Assembly (NCBI GenBank): GCA_036443405.1
Contig: JAZFYD010000054.1
Coordinates: 1-21,353 of the forward strand
Length of the DNA: 21,353 nucleotides
Source: JAZFYD01 sp036443405
Lineage (GTDB): Bacteria; Planctomycetota; PLA2
Reading direction: 5' to 3'
The notes below the pieces were generated by a model that did not search any database, was not told the DNA's origin, and worked only from the letters and a program-made list of their open reading frames with translations. Every line of letters begins with the position of its first letter. Position 1 is the first letter of the stretch. Both the position numbers and the translations under genes were made by a program. Shown piece after piece: positions 6,313 through 14,095 of the stretch.

Positions 6313-7416
6313 CTACCCGGAGCTCGAAGCCTGAAACGCCGTGCCCGTGCCGGTCAGCCCGTGCTGGGGCAGCTGGACGGTTTCGGGCGGCTCGGCGACC
6401 GCGCGTCCGATCACCGTGGACTCGCTGCCAGCGGTTTGCAACACGGTCTGTGCCGCCTCGACATGCTGCGGAGCAACCACGACGCAGAAGCCGATGCCCA
6501 TGTTGAAGACGCGGTACATCTCCGCGATGTCCACCGCGCCGAGTTCCTGCACGAGCCGGAAGACCGCGGGCGGTTCCGGAAGCGTGTCGAGGCACCAGCC
6601 GACCTTGGACTTCACGCGCGTGAGATTCAGGAGCCCGTCGCCGGTGATGTGCAGCATCGCCTTGACGGGGACGTCGGACTCCCAGAGCGCCATCGCCTCT
6701 TTCACGTAGATGCGTGTCGGCTCGAGCATTTCTTCGCCGACCGTGCGGCCGAGCGTTTCGTGGTGCGCCGCCAGGTCGAGGCCGCCCTTTTCGAGCAGCG
6801 CGTGGCGGGCGAGGGTGTAACCGTTGCTGTGCAGACCGCTGCTTGCGAGTCCCAAGACGACGTCTCCGGGCGCCACGTCCTTGCCGCAGTTGACGCGATC
6901 GACGGGGAGCACGCCGACCGCCGTGCCGACGAGGTCGAGGCCCTTGCCGGGTTGGTGTCCGCGGATCATCTCGGGTAGCTGCGCGGTCTCGCCGCCGGGA
7001 ATCGAGATCGACGATTGGCGCGCCCCTTCGACGAGCCCACGGCCGACCGCAGCCATCACCTCCGCGTCGAGGTGCTCGACCCCGACGTAATCGACCATCG
7101 TGATCGGTTTCGCGCCGATGCAGATGAGATCGTTCACGTTCATCGCGATGCAGTCGATGCCGACGGTGTCGTACTTGCCCATCGCCTCCGCGACGAGCAG
7201 CTTGGAGCCGACGCCGTCGGTGCAGACCGCCAGCGCAAGCTCATCCGTCAGGCGGAGCGCACTCGCGTAGTAGCCGTTTTCGACCATCGGCTGTCCCGCG
7301 TCATCGGGGAACGAGGCCGTCGCCGCGAGGATGCTCCCCAAAGACGCCGCCGCGCTCGCGGCCAGGTCGGTATCGACGCCGGTCTCGGTGTAGCTGCTTC
7401 CGCTCATGCCAGACAT
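6313..7416 (-). CDS. purM: Phosphoribosylformylglycinamidine cyclo-ligase (AIR synthetase)
   Basis: 367 residues from the ATG at 7416; another ATG at 7407 is equally possible, and the open frame reaches 7578 without support. Recognised by the PurM pattern: CTDGVGSKLLVAE, IDCIAMNVNDLICIGAKP, VDYVGVEHLD, PGGETAQLPEM, GLASSGLHSNGYTL and HITGDGLLNLTRV. It performs the fifth step of purine synthesis: ATP-dependent closure of FGAM to AIR in the cytoplasm. Length is slightly above the usual roughly 345 residues, due to short terminal extensions. It lies upstream of the Rieske/cytochrome b operon on the same strand, but a functional link is not expected. Note: no ribosome site is evident for either start. 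Confidence 0.93.
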   Translation of the reverse strand: MSGMSGSSYTETGVDTDLAASAAASLGSILAATASFPDDAGQPMVENGYYASALRLTDELALAVCTDGVGSKLLVAEAMGKYDTVGIDCIAMNVNDLICIGAKPITMVDYVGVEHLDAEVMAAVGRGLVEGARQSSISIPGGETAQLPEMIRGHQPGKGLDLVGTAVGVLPVDRVNCGKDVAPGDVVLGLASSGLHSNGYTLARHALLEKGGLDLAAHHETLGRTVGEEMLEPTRIYVKEAMALWESDVPVKAMLHITGDGLLNLTRVKSKVGWCLDTLPEPPAVFRLVQELGAVDIAEMYRVFNMGIGFCVVVAPQHVEAAQTVLQTAGSESTVIGRAVAEPPETVQLPQHGLTGTGTAFQASSSG

Positions 7417-7759
7417 GATCCGCTCAAACGGCCGGGGAGCAAATAGAGAGGCGGTATGCGGCCATGAAACCTCTACACCTTCGTCTGCGCGACGACCGCC
7501 ACGGTGCGCACGGAAGGGCTCGAACGCCGAATTCTGGCGAGATGGGCGGAAAGGCCGGTTCAGCCTTCGTTGACGCAAGGAGGGCCAGCGGGATACAGTC
7601 GAAAGCAGGACATGAATGTCGGAGGAGGCAACGTGCCATGACGCCGCCTACTGTCCAAGGCGACTCAGCAGGTGCGAGCCATCCGGTTTCGCACCGCGCC
7701 TGCGTTGCCGGTCTCGAGACCATTCCCGCGGCGGCCCGCCGCTGCCCGGAGTGTGGGGC
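7417..7759. other. Gene-free interval between purM and the IS3 remnant
   Basis: I see no protein-like frame, RNA or repeat here that I can support. The purM promoter should lie at its left end, reading leftward. Short open frames have no recognisable motif. The right limit is where transposase-like sequence starts abruptly (about 7760), which is probably a recombination or deletion junction and may mark the left side of the accessory block. Confidence 0.4.
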
Positions 7760-7984
7760 AACGGCAAGCTGCGCGACGAGCTCTTGAACGGCGAGATCTT
7801 CTACACGCTCAAGGAAGCGCAGGTGCTGATCGAATGGTGGCGCGAGGAGTACAACGAGATCCGGCCCCACAGCGCGCTCGGCTACCCACCGCCGGCACCG
7901 GTCGCGCGGCTCGCCTCCAAGGCAGGCTCCGCTACGCTCCGCCTGCCTTGGGAAGCTCTTGCAACAACGGCTGGACTAACATAG
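7760..7984 (+). pseudogene. IS3-family transposase (OrfB), C-terminal fragment
   Basis: The frame reads NGKLRDELLNGEIFYTLKEA and then EWWREEYNEIRPHSALGY, a standard end of the IS3 OrfB integrase core. YNEIRPHSALGY is the region after the catalytic Glu of the DDE triad. Everything before the NGKLRDELL block (the DDE aspartates, OrfA) is missing, so it cannot be functional. After ALGYPPPAP the tail has diverged and contains a palindrome (7917-7951). It stops at TAG 7982-7984. Confidence 0.85.
7917..7951. repeat. Perfect 11-bp palindrome inside the transposase remnant
   Basis: CCAAGGCAGGC (7917-7927) and GCCTGCCTTGG (7941-7951) are exact reverse complements around a 13-base loop that is itself nearly repetitive (TCCGCTACGCTCC). 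It falls where the transposase tail stops looking like its family, so it may be a small inserted palindrome. No T-run follows, so it is not a typical terminator. Confidence 0.6.
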
Positions 7985-8058
7985 ACACTGGTACTGAAAA
8001 CGGGGGCAGTCACTTGCCCCCAGGGCTCGCGAAAGCCATACTGAGTAGTTGGAAATGG

Positions 8059-8077
8059 TGGCGGAGGAACTCCGCCA
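8059..8077 (+). promoter_or_regulatory. Hairpin in the leader of the STAND gene
   Basis: TGGCGGAG (8059-8066), loop GAA, CTCCGCCA (8070-8077): a perfect 8-bp stem ending 16 bases before the ATG at 8094. The GGAGG within it is too far from the start to be the ribosome site if unfolded. The weaker GAAGAG around 8081-8086 is the better candidate. Could influence translation or mRNA stability; the role is a guess. Confidence 0.3.
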
Positions 8078-8093
8078 GCGAAGAGACGCGTAG

Positions 8094-11000
8094 ATGTTGA
8101 CGCTCCGTATATTCGTTTCGTCGCCCGGCGATGTCGAGGAGGAGCGGCGGCTTATCGGCCGGGTCATCGAGCGCCTTCAGTACGAGTTCACCGGCCGGGT
8201 CACGCTCGAAGCGATCTTCTGGGAGCATGAGCCCCTTCGCGCGACGCAGTCCTTCCAGGAGCAACTCCAGCGTCCGGCGGATACCGACGTCGTCATCTGC
8301 ATCCTCTGGTCCCGCCTCGGCACGCGTCTGCCCGCGGACATCCATCGTCCCGACGGCACAACCTACCAGTCGGGAACGGAGTTCGAGTTCGAGGACGCTC
8401 GAGAGAGCTGCCGACGACGTGGCCTCCCCGACCTGCTGGTCTACCGGAAGACCGCAACCGCATCCCTTGAGCTGGACGACGAGAAGAAAGTGCTCGAGCG
8501 TCTCGCCCAGAAAAAGGCCCTGGACAGGTTCATCGACAAGTGGTTTCTCGACGAGCAAGGTTCCTTCAAGGCCGCCTCTCACGAGTTCGAGAAGCCCGCA
8601 CAGTTCGAGGAGCTTGTCGACGGACATTTGCGGAAGTTGATCGGCTCGCGGCTGGTCATTCAAGCCGAGGCCTCTCCCGCGCAGTCTCTCGCCCCGATCT
8701 GGAAGAAGGGCTCGCCCTTCCGTGGGCTGGAGACGTTCGAGGCCGAGCACGCCCCGATCTTCTGCGGACGCACCGCGGCAGCGAGCGAGGCGCTGGAACG
8801 GCTTCGCATTCAGGCGCAACACGGGAATCCGTTTCTCCTTCTGACCGGTCCCAGCGGCTGCGGCAAGAGCTCGCTGGCGCGTGCGGGCATCCTGCCGGCG
8901 CTCACGTGCTCCGGCGTGATCGAAGGGGTCGGACTGTGGAGGCGCGCCAGCTTCCGGCCCACCGACGCCGATGGCGATCTGCTCGAAGGTCTCGCGCAAG
9001 CCCTCTTACAGGAGTCGGCACTACCGGAGATCGCGGCCGGCGGCACCGACGCGACGGACCTCGCCAAGCTTCTTCGTGACTCGCCCAAGGCTGTCGCGCC
9101 CTTGATCAAGAGCGCGTTGACGCAGGCCGCAAACGAGGTCCAGCGGGAGGAGAAGCTGCCCGAAGCGCCGCGGGCCCGGATCGCATTGCTCCTGGACCAG
9201 CTCGAGGAGCTCTTCACAGCCGAGCGCGTCACGCCGGAGCGAAGGCAAGCCCTGGGCGAAGCGCTGCTCGCCTTGGTTACGAGCGGCCGCGTCTGGGTCG
9301 TCGCAACCCTCCGCAGCGACTTCTATCCGCAGCTTTCGGAGCTGGACCCGTTCCTCCAGATGAAAGGAGCGTCGGGACAGCTCGATCTGCAGCCACCGAC
9401 GCCGCACGAGATCGGCCAGATGATCCGTCAGCCCGCGCGCATGGCCGGGCTGCGCTTCGACGAGGACCCGCAAACCGACGCGTCCCTGGACGAGTTGCTG
9501 CGCGACGCCGCCGCCGCCGATCCCGAGGCGCTGCCCCTGTTGGAGTTCGCTCTGGAGGAGCTCTACAAACGTTGCTCCGACTCCGGCCTGCTTTCCATGC
9601 AGTCCTACGAGACCCTGGGTGGACTGGAAGGCGCCCTGGCCACGCGCGCGGAGGAGGTCTACGCGTCCCTCGACGCCCAAGGCAAGCAGACCTTGCCCGC
9701 GATCCTGGGCGCGCTGGTGAACCTGGGTCTGGGCGAAGTGCACCTGGTCGCGCGCCGCAAGGCGGACCTCGAGCCGCTGGCGGCGGACCCCGCGCGCAAG
9801 GCCGTCATCGACGCCTTCGTCCAGGCGCGGCTGTTCGTCACCAGCGTCGACGGCGAAAAGCCGGTGCTCAGCGTTGCCCACGAGGCGCTCCTGCACCACT
9901 GGCCGCGCGCCGCCGGCTGGATCGAAGAAAACGACGAGGCGCTTCACGCCCGCGCACGCATCGCCGCCGGCGCCGCCATCTGGCAGGAGGAGGAAAGGGC
10001 GCAGGACTACCTGCTGCCGCCGGGGCCGTCGCTCGTCGAGGCGAAGGCGATCGCCGGCGATCCCGCCTCGGGCCTCGGACGGGTCGAAACCGAATTCGTC
10101 GAGGCTTCCTTCAAACGCGGTCGATCCCGCCGCAGGCGGCGCCTGGCGATCAGCGGCGCCGTCGTTGTTTTGGCGCTGGCCGCGGTGGCGGCCACGCTCT
10201 GGTATCGCGACGCCTACGTCTCCACGCACACGGAGTACTTCGCGACCTACATCACACGCTGGAGCGTGCCCGAGGGCCTCCGCCAGGTCACCGAGGAACA
10301 GCAGAAACGACGAGCCGAGACCTATCGTTTCTACCGCCGCGGCCAACTCGGGAAGGTCTTTCGCGTCGAGTGCATCAACGGTTGGGGCGACCTGGTGCCG
10401 CCGACGGCCGGCGCGGAGTTCATGGCGTTGACGCAGGAGTCCGAGGAACACCGGAGCGAGTGCGCCTTCGAGTTCAAGTACGACGAGGACGGAAACCTGG
10501 TGCACACGGCGGCTTCGGATCGCCGGGGTCGATCCGTCTACGTGCTCAGCTTCCCGCCCGCCACCGGTCGCCAGAAGGTCGTGAGGGCCGGCTTCAAGAA
10601 CCCCAATTGGCTGCCGACGCCACGGGCTCCTTCGGGCGCGTCGCTCGTGGAGTACACGCGCTCCGACGACGGCCTTGACATCCAGGTCCGGTATCTCGAC
10701 TCGCGGGGCAACACGGTTCCGGACGCGGAGGGAAGTCACGGCTTTCGGAGCACGTTCAACGCAGACGGAAGCCGCCAGGAGGCGACCAACCTGGGAGCGG
10801 ACGGAACACCGACCCCCATGCAATACGGCGTCGTGTCGTTGACGACGACCGAAGGCCCTTGGGGGTTCACGGAGGCGCAATTATTCGGACGCAACCAGGA
10901 GCCCGTCGTCCACCCGGACTTCGGACACAGGCCGACGGTCGGATACGACGAGGTCGGCAATATCATCGAGATCGCTCTCTTCGACACGAAAGGCCGACTA

Positions 11001-13262
11001 CTCCTGTCGAGCCACGGTTTCGCCAGGGCAGAGCTGTCCCACGACGAGCGCGGCAACGTCATCTCCCGCAAGCTCTACGGTGCGGAGAACAAGCCGATCT
11101 TGGTCCTGATTCGCGCGAGATTCGAACGCGGGACGCAAGTGGAAGAGCGATACGAGCATGTCGATGGAACTCCCGCGCTCAACAACGGCGTTGCCAGCGC
11201 CCGCTTCCAAGTCGACGGCGACGGAAACCGGGTCCGGGAGACCTACTTCGGTCCGGACGGCAAGCGGACGCGCGACCTGAACTGGGTCGCGGAGGCGCGC
11301 TCGACCTACGATGATCAAGGAAACCGTACCGGGCAGTCGTTCTTCGGAGCCGACGGGAAGCCGACGCTCTGCAAGGACGGATACTCCCGGATTGCCATGA
11401 AGTACGAGCAAGGCCGGCTCGTCGAGCAAACCCACTACGACACGCAGGGACGCGAGACGCTCGACAAACAGGGAGTCTTCCGTCTGCGCATGGAGTACGA
11501 CTCCTCCGGAAACGAAACCGCGCGTGCGTTCTTCGACGTCGATGGGAATCCGACCCTGAACTCGGACGGGTATGCCCGGGTGGAGGAGATCTACGACGTT
11601 GGAAACCCGATCGAGGAGAGCTACCTGGGAATCGCCGGGAAGCCCACGCTGACCAACGGGGGATTCGCCAGCGTCACGCGGAAGTACCGGTGGGGAAGCG
11701 TCATCGAGCAAGACCACTTTGACACCGAGGGCAACAAGACGCTGACCGCGGAGGGTATCTTCCAGGTCCGCACCGACTACGACGAAATCGGGCGCGTCGT
11801 AAAAGTCCGCTACTTCGGTCTCGACGGGAAGAGGACACTGAATCAGACCGGGATCTGCGAGTTGCGTTCCGTGTTCGACAAGCGCGGCCTGGAGGTCACG
11901 CGCGAGATGTTCGGCATCGACTCCAAAAGAGCCCTGAACGGCGAAGGATACGCGACACAGACACTCGAGTACGACGCGCGCGGGAACACGATCGCGGAGA
12001 GCTACTTCGATGTCGACGGCAATCGGACGCTGACCACTGGCGGGTACTCACGCATGACGGGAACGTATGACGAGCGCGGCAACGCAGAAGAGGTCGCGTT
12101 CTTCGGAAACAACGGCGAGAGAGCGATCAGCGCAATGTTCGGATGCGTCCGAGTCGGGTTCCGCTACGACGATCGTGACCTGATGACAGGCCTCGTCCAA
12201 TACGGTCCGGACGACGCGATCCTGCAACGCATCCGCGGCGAGCATGATGAACGAGGGAACGAGATCGAGTACACGTTTTTCGGGCCCGGAGATGTGCCGA
12301 TCGCGCCGGCAGGGCACCATCGGTCCACCGCGCGTTATGACGCGCGGGATCGAACGACCGAGCAGGTTCTCTTCGGCCTAGACGGCAGCACCCTGATCCG
12401 CACCGTCATGGGTCACGACGCCCGAGGGAACCAGATCGACGAGTCGTATTTCGGACCCGACGGTACGCCGATCGCGCCGGAAGGGCCCCACCGGATCACC
12501 GCGCGGTACGACGCGCGGAACCGACTGATCGCGCAGGTCCGATTCGCTCTGGACAACAGCACCATGAAGCAGACCTATGACGGCCGGGGAAACAAGATCG
12601 AGCAGGGGTTCTTCGGACCCGGAGACAAGCCGATCGCACCGGGGGAGTTTCACCGCTTCACGGCGCAATACGACGCGCACGCCATCGTGATCGAGGCGAA
12701 CTTCTTCGACGCGGACGGCAAGCCTACCCCCGTCTGGAACAACGAGGTCGCCCACGGCTTCCATCGTTTCACCACGCACGCCGATGAGCTCGGCAACATG
12801 CGCGAAAAACGTCTGTTCGACTCGAATTTCCGCGTGCACCTGAAATTCGACGAACACGCCCGAATCACGGAAGAGATCTGGCATGATGCCGAGGGCAAGC
12901 CGACGATGGGCGTGCACGGCTACGCGAGGAAGACGTCGGAACCGATCGAGGGAACGCCCTTCTTCAAGTCCACCTGCTGGAGCCTCGACGGCGCCAAGCT
13001 CCCCTATTGGCTTCGGGTGGAGCAGATCGATCCGCAAGGCCAAGCGGCGCGCATCGACCTCCGCCCCGGCGACGTCCTCCTGACCTATGGAGGCGTCCGG
13101 CTGGACGAGGCTCCGCTCCAGTTGCTGACGAGTCAAGCGGACGGCCCGCGCAAGCTGGAGCTCCTGCGTGGCGGCAACAAACTTACGCTCGAAGTCCAAC
13201 CAGGGACCGTGGGCGTCCTGACGCAGGTCGTCGCGATCCCAGAGCTTCCGCACAAGAGATGA
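8094..13262 (+). CDS. Giant DUF4062 - STAND NTPase - transmembrane - YD-like repeat - PDZ protein
   Basis: 1722 residues, ATG at 8094. Residues 3-~90 are DUF4062 (LRIFVSSPGDVEEERRL), a predicted TIR/SIR-like nucleotide-handling or signalling domain often at the head of STAND proteins. FRGLETFEAEHAPIFCGR (209-226) opens an nSTAND1 NTPase: Walker A GPSGCGKSS at 252-260 (Lys258), Walker B ALLLDQLEELF with Asp368, and the RSDFY motif at 407-411. A basic stretch and one transmembrane helix follow (about 684-704). Next is an aromatic-rich segment (VSTHTEYFATYITRWSVPEG). From about 792 to 1630 come tandem units of about 32 residues with consensus YFGxDGKxTLxxxGY, then YDxxGNxxE. They resemble YD/RHS beta-repeats. 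A PDZ-like domain (WLRVEQIDPQG, RPGDVLL) runs from 1639 to near the C-terminus. STAND proteins are ATP-driven sensors that oligomerise on ligand binding, many acting in defence. Here the repeat/PDZ part would lie outside the membrane, with the sensor inside. No partner gene is adjacent. Confidence 0.88.
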   Translation: MLTLRIFVSSPGDVEEERRLIGRVIERLQYEFTGRVTLEAIFWEHEPLRATQSFQEQLQRPADTDVVICILWSRLGTRLPADIHRPDGTTYQSGTEFEFEDARESCRRRGLPDLLVYRKTATASLELDDEKKVLERLAQKKALDRFIDKWFLDEQGSFKAASHEFEKPAQFEELVDGHLRKLIGSRLVIQAEASPAQSLAPIWKKGSPFRGLETFEAEHAPIFCGRTAAASEALERLRIQAQHGNPFLLLTGPSGCGKSSLARAGILPALTCSGVIEGVGLWRRASFRPTDADGDLLEGLAQALLQESALPEIAAGGTDATDLAKLLRDSPKAVAPLIKSALTQAANEVQREEKLPEAPRARIALLLDQLEELFTAERVTPERRQALGEALLALVTSGRVWVVATLRSDFYPQLSELDPFLQMKGASGQLDLQPPTPHEIGQMIRQPARMAGLRFDEDPQTDASLDELLRDAAAADPEALPLLEFALEELYKRCSDSGLLSMQSYETLGGLEGALATRAEEVYASLDAQGKQTLPAILGALVNLGLGEVHLVARRKADLEPLAADPARKAVIDAFVQARLFVTSVDGEKPVLSVAHEALLHHWPRAAGWIEENDEALHARARIAAGAAIWQEEERAQDYLLPPGPSLVEAKAIAGDPASGLGRVETEFVEASFKRGRSRRRRRLAISGAVVVLALAAVAATLWYRDAYVSTHTEYFATYITRWSVPEGLRQVTEEQQKRRAETYRFYRRGQLGKVFRVECINGWGDLVPPTAGAEFMALTQESEEHRSECAFEFKYDEDGNLVHTAASDRRGRSVYVLSFPPATGRQKVVRAGFKNPNWLPTPRAPSGASLVEYTRSDDGLDIQVRYLDSRGNTVPDAEGSHGFRSTFNADGSRQEATNLGADGTPTPMQYGVVSLTTTEGPWGFTEAQLFGRNQEPVVHPDFGHRPTVGYDEVGNIIEIALFDTKGRLLLSSHGFARAELSHDERGNVISRKLYGAENKPILVLIRARFERGTQVEERYEHVDGTPALNNGVASARFQVDGDGNRVRETYFGPDGKRTRDLNWVAEARSTYDDQGNRTGQSFFGADGKPTLCKDGYSRIAMKYEQGRLVEQTHYDTQGRETLDKQGVFRLRMEYDSSGNETARAFFDVDGNPTLNSDGYARVEEIYDVGNPIEESYLGIAGKPTLTNGGFASVTRKYRWGSVIEQDHFDTEGNKTLTAEGIFQVRTDYDEIGRVVKVRYFGLDGKRTLNQTGICELRSVFDKRGLEVTREMFGIDSKRALNGEGYATQTLEYDARGNTIAESYFDVDGNRTLTTGGYSRMTGTYDERGNAEEVAFFGNNGERAISAMFGCVRVGFRYDDRDLMTGLVQYGPDDAILQRIRGEHDERGNEIEYTFFGPGDVPIAPAGHHRSTARYDARDRTTEQVLFGLDGSTLIRTVMGHDARGNQIDESYFGPDGTPIAPEGPHRITARYDARNRLIAQVRFALDNSTMKQTYDGRGNKIEQGFFGPGDKPIAPGEFHRFTAQYDAHAIVIEANFFDADGKPTPVWNNEVAHGFHRFTTHADELGNMREKRLFDSNFRVHLKFDEHARITEEIWHDAEGKPTMGVHGYARKTSEPIEGTPFFKSTCWSLDGAKLPYWLRVEQIDPQGQAARIDLRPGDVLLTYGGVRLDEAPLQLLTSQADGPRKLELLRGGNKLTLEVQPGTVGVLTQVVAIPELPHKR

Positions 13263-13313
13263 TCCTGTTGCGGAGCGACTTCGGTGCGGATTCGGCGCCA
13301 GGTGATCCTGGTG

Positions 13314-13756
13314 CGACCCGCCTCGATCTTGGTTCAAGCGCTCTCGCGGAAAAAAACGGGCAAGGCGGTCGATGTGCCGCTGCACCCGCACCTTGCGAAG
13401 GAGTTGTCGAGTTGCGCGAGGCGCAGGCGAAGGCGGGGCGCTGGTGCGCCGGAGGCCATGTGTTCTTGAGCAGGAGGGGGACGCCCTACAACGGTTTCCC
13501 GCGCGGGCTTTGGCACCGAACGCTGGTGCGGGCGGGACTCGAAGGGCGCGGCTTGAACGGACCGCATAGCCTGCGGCGGACGTTTGCCAGCCTCTACGAG
13601 GGGCCGATCCGCGACCTGTCCGAGCTGCTCGGGCACACCACAATCGGCACGACGGCGTTGTATCTGCGCGGTCGATCGGAGGCGAAGCGTCGCGCGGTTG
13701 ACGCGCTCGACTTCAGCGCGACGACGATGCCGGAAGGCGAAACGCAGACCGGCTAA
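13314..13756 (+). pseudogene. Tyrosine recombinase (phage integrase) remnant, frameshifted
   Basis: One frame gives SRKKTGKAVDVPLHPHLAKEL, the beta-hairpin and VPL strand of a tyrosine recombinase. Around 13395-13410 homology moves to another frame: LREAQAKAGRW, then HVFLSRRGTPYNGF, HSLRRTFASLY, LSELLGHTTIGTTALYLRG. The C-terminal catalytic boxes are visible (H-x-x-R in HSLR, the GH of LLGH, the nucleophile Tyr in ALYLRG). The N-terminal DNA-binding domain and first catalytic Arg are missing. Together with the frameshift this makes it a pseudogene. It stands 89 bases from the 3' end of the tRNA-Sec gene, the usual place for an island integrase. Confidence 0.85.
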
Positions 13757-13758
13757 CG

Positions 13759-13860
13759 TACCTTTGGCGTACCCGGGGCTTCGCGGCCGTGCATCTGTTC
13801 AACGGCAAGTACGCCTACACGGCGGGCTTTCGCGCGATGAAGAGTGGCGGCAACGCATAG
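13759..13860 (+). pseudogene. Coding-like scrap ending in the tRNA-Sec 3' region
   Basis: The frame reads TRGFAAVHLFNGKYAYTAGF, continuing to TAG at 13858-13860. Third codon positions are almost all G or C like real genes here, and the peptide has a natural composition, but there is no start and the frame opens just after the recombinase stop. It overlaps the tRNA on the other strand by 16 bases. It may be the end of a gene truncated by integration. I do not recognise the family. Confidence 0.35.
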
Positions 13861-13940
13861 GAATCGAACCTACCTACCTGGCGTAACCAGGCACATCGGA
13901 TTTGAAATCCGTGGGGGGCACCAGCCCGCCAACCGCTGCC
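13845..13940 (-). tRNA. selC: Selenocysteine tRNA, anticodon UCA
   Basis: On the minus strand, 96 bases including an encoded CCA (13847-13845). The acceptor starts GGCAGCG and pairs with CGTTGCC over seven positions. The eighth pair expected in bacterial tRNA-Sec would be G-G here. The anticodon TCA is at 13905-13903 within the loop TTTCAAA. A long variable arm CCTGG/CCAGG follows (13891-13877), and the T arm is GTAGG-TTCGATT-CCTAT. The length, long extra arm, D arm with GGGC/GCCC and UCA anticodon all mark tRNA-Sec, which decodes in-frame UGA with SelA/SelB and a SECIS element. Located upstream of (in minus orientation) the integrase remnant, matching a known hot spot for islands. Confidence 0.92.
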
Positions 13941-14048
13941 GTGAGGTTCGAGAGTCTAAGGGCCGCTCGATCTTCGGCCAAATGATCCGGCCCGCAAACG
14001 ATCCTGTTCGACACTACGCAGGTGCGCTTTGGTTTTTGGGATCGAGCT

Positions 14049-14083
14049 CACCGCTCGGCTGCTCACGCTGCAGCCGAGCGGTG
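14049..14083 (-). terminator. Strong hairpin after the secretin gene
   Basis: CACCGCTCGGCTGC (14049-14062) and GCAGCCGAGCGGTG (14070-14083) form a perfect 14-bp stem with a 7-base loop, 12 bases beyond the secretin stop. The position suits a terminator for the minus-strand gene, but the minus-strand side has no T-run. On the plus strand only TTT follows. It could act as an mRNA 3' stabiliser or as a bidirectional barrier. Confidence 0.65.
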
Positions 14084-14095
14084 TTTGGATTCCCG

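Larger units (their letters stand above)
7760..8012 (+). mobile_element. Right end of a degraded IS3-family insertion sequence
   Basis: Behind the transposase fragment, the sequence CTAACATAGACACTGGTAC and GGGGGCAGTCA (8002-8012) resembles the right terminus of many IS3 elements, whose ends carry TGACTGCCCC-type inverted repeats. I do not see the matching left end in the window, so the element is a remnant. The terminal Gs also pair with TGCCCCC at 8015-8021 outside it. The exact right boundary is an inference. Confidence 0.6.

Noticed and set aside
8002..8021. GGGGGCA/TGCCCCC hairpin as a terminator
   Set aside because: No T-run follows on either side; half of it fits an IS3 terminal repeat better.
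9021..10880. 619-codon open frame on the minus strand within the STAND gene
   Set aside because: Mirror frame of a GC-rich gene; composition is Arg/Gly/Leu-rich without domains, while the plus frame has clear Walker motifs.
10467..12990. Periodic structure considered as a CRISPR array or DNA satellite
   Set aside because: The periodicity is at protein level (about 96 bases with diverged DNA) in one continuous frame.
12378..13643. 421-codon minus-strand frame across the STAND 3' end and recombinase remnant
   Set aside because: Crosses two unrelated loci and has no recognisable domain; shadow of plus-strand coding.
13845..13940. tRNA-Ser/Leu or other long-arm tRNA
   Set aside because: The anticodon loop TTTCAAA gives TCA (UGA codon), and total length with CCA is 96, fitting tRNA-Sec.
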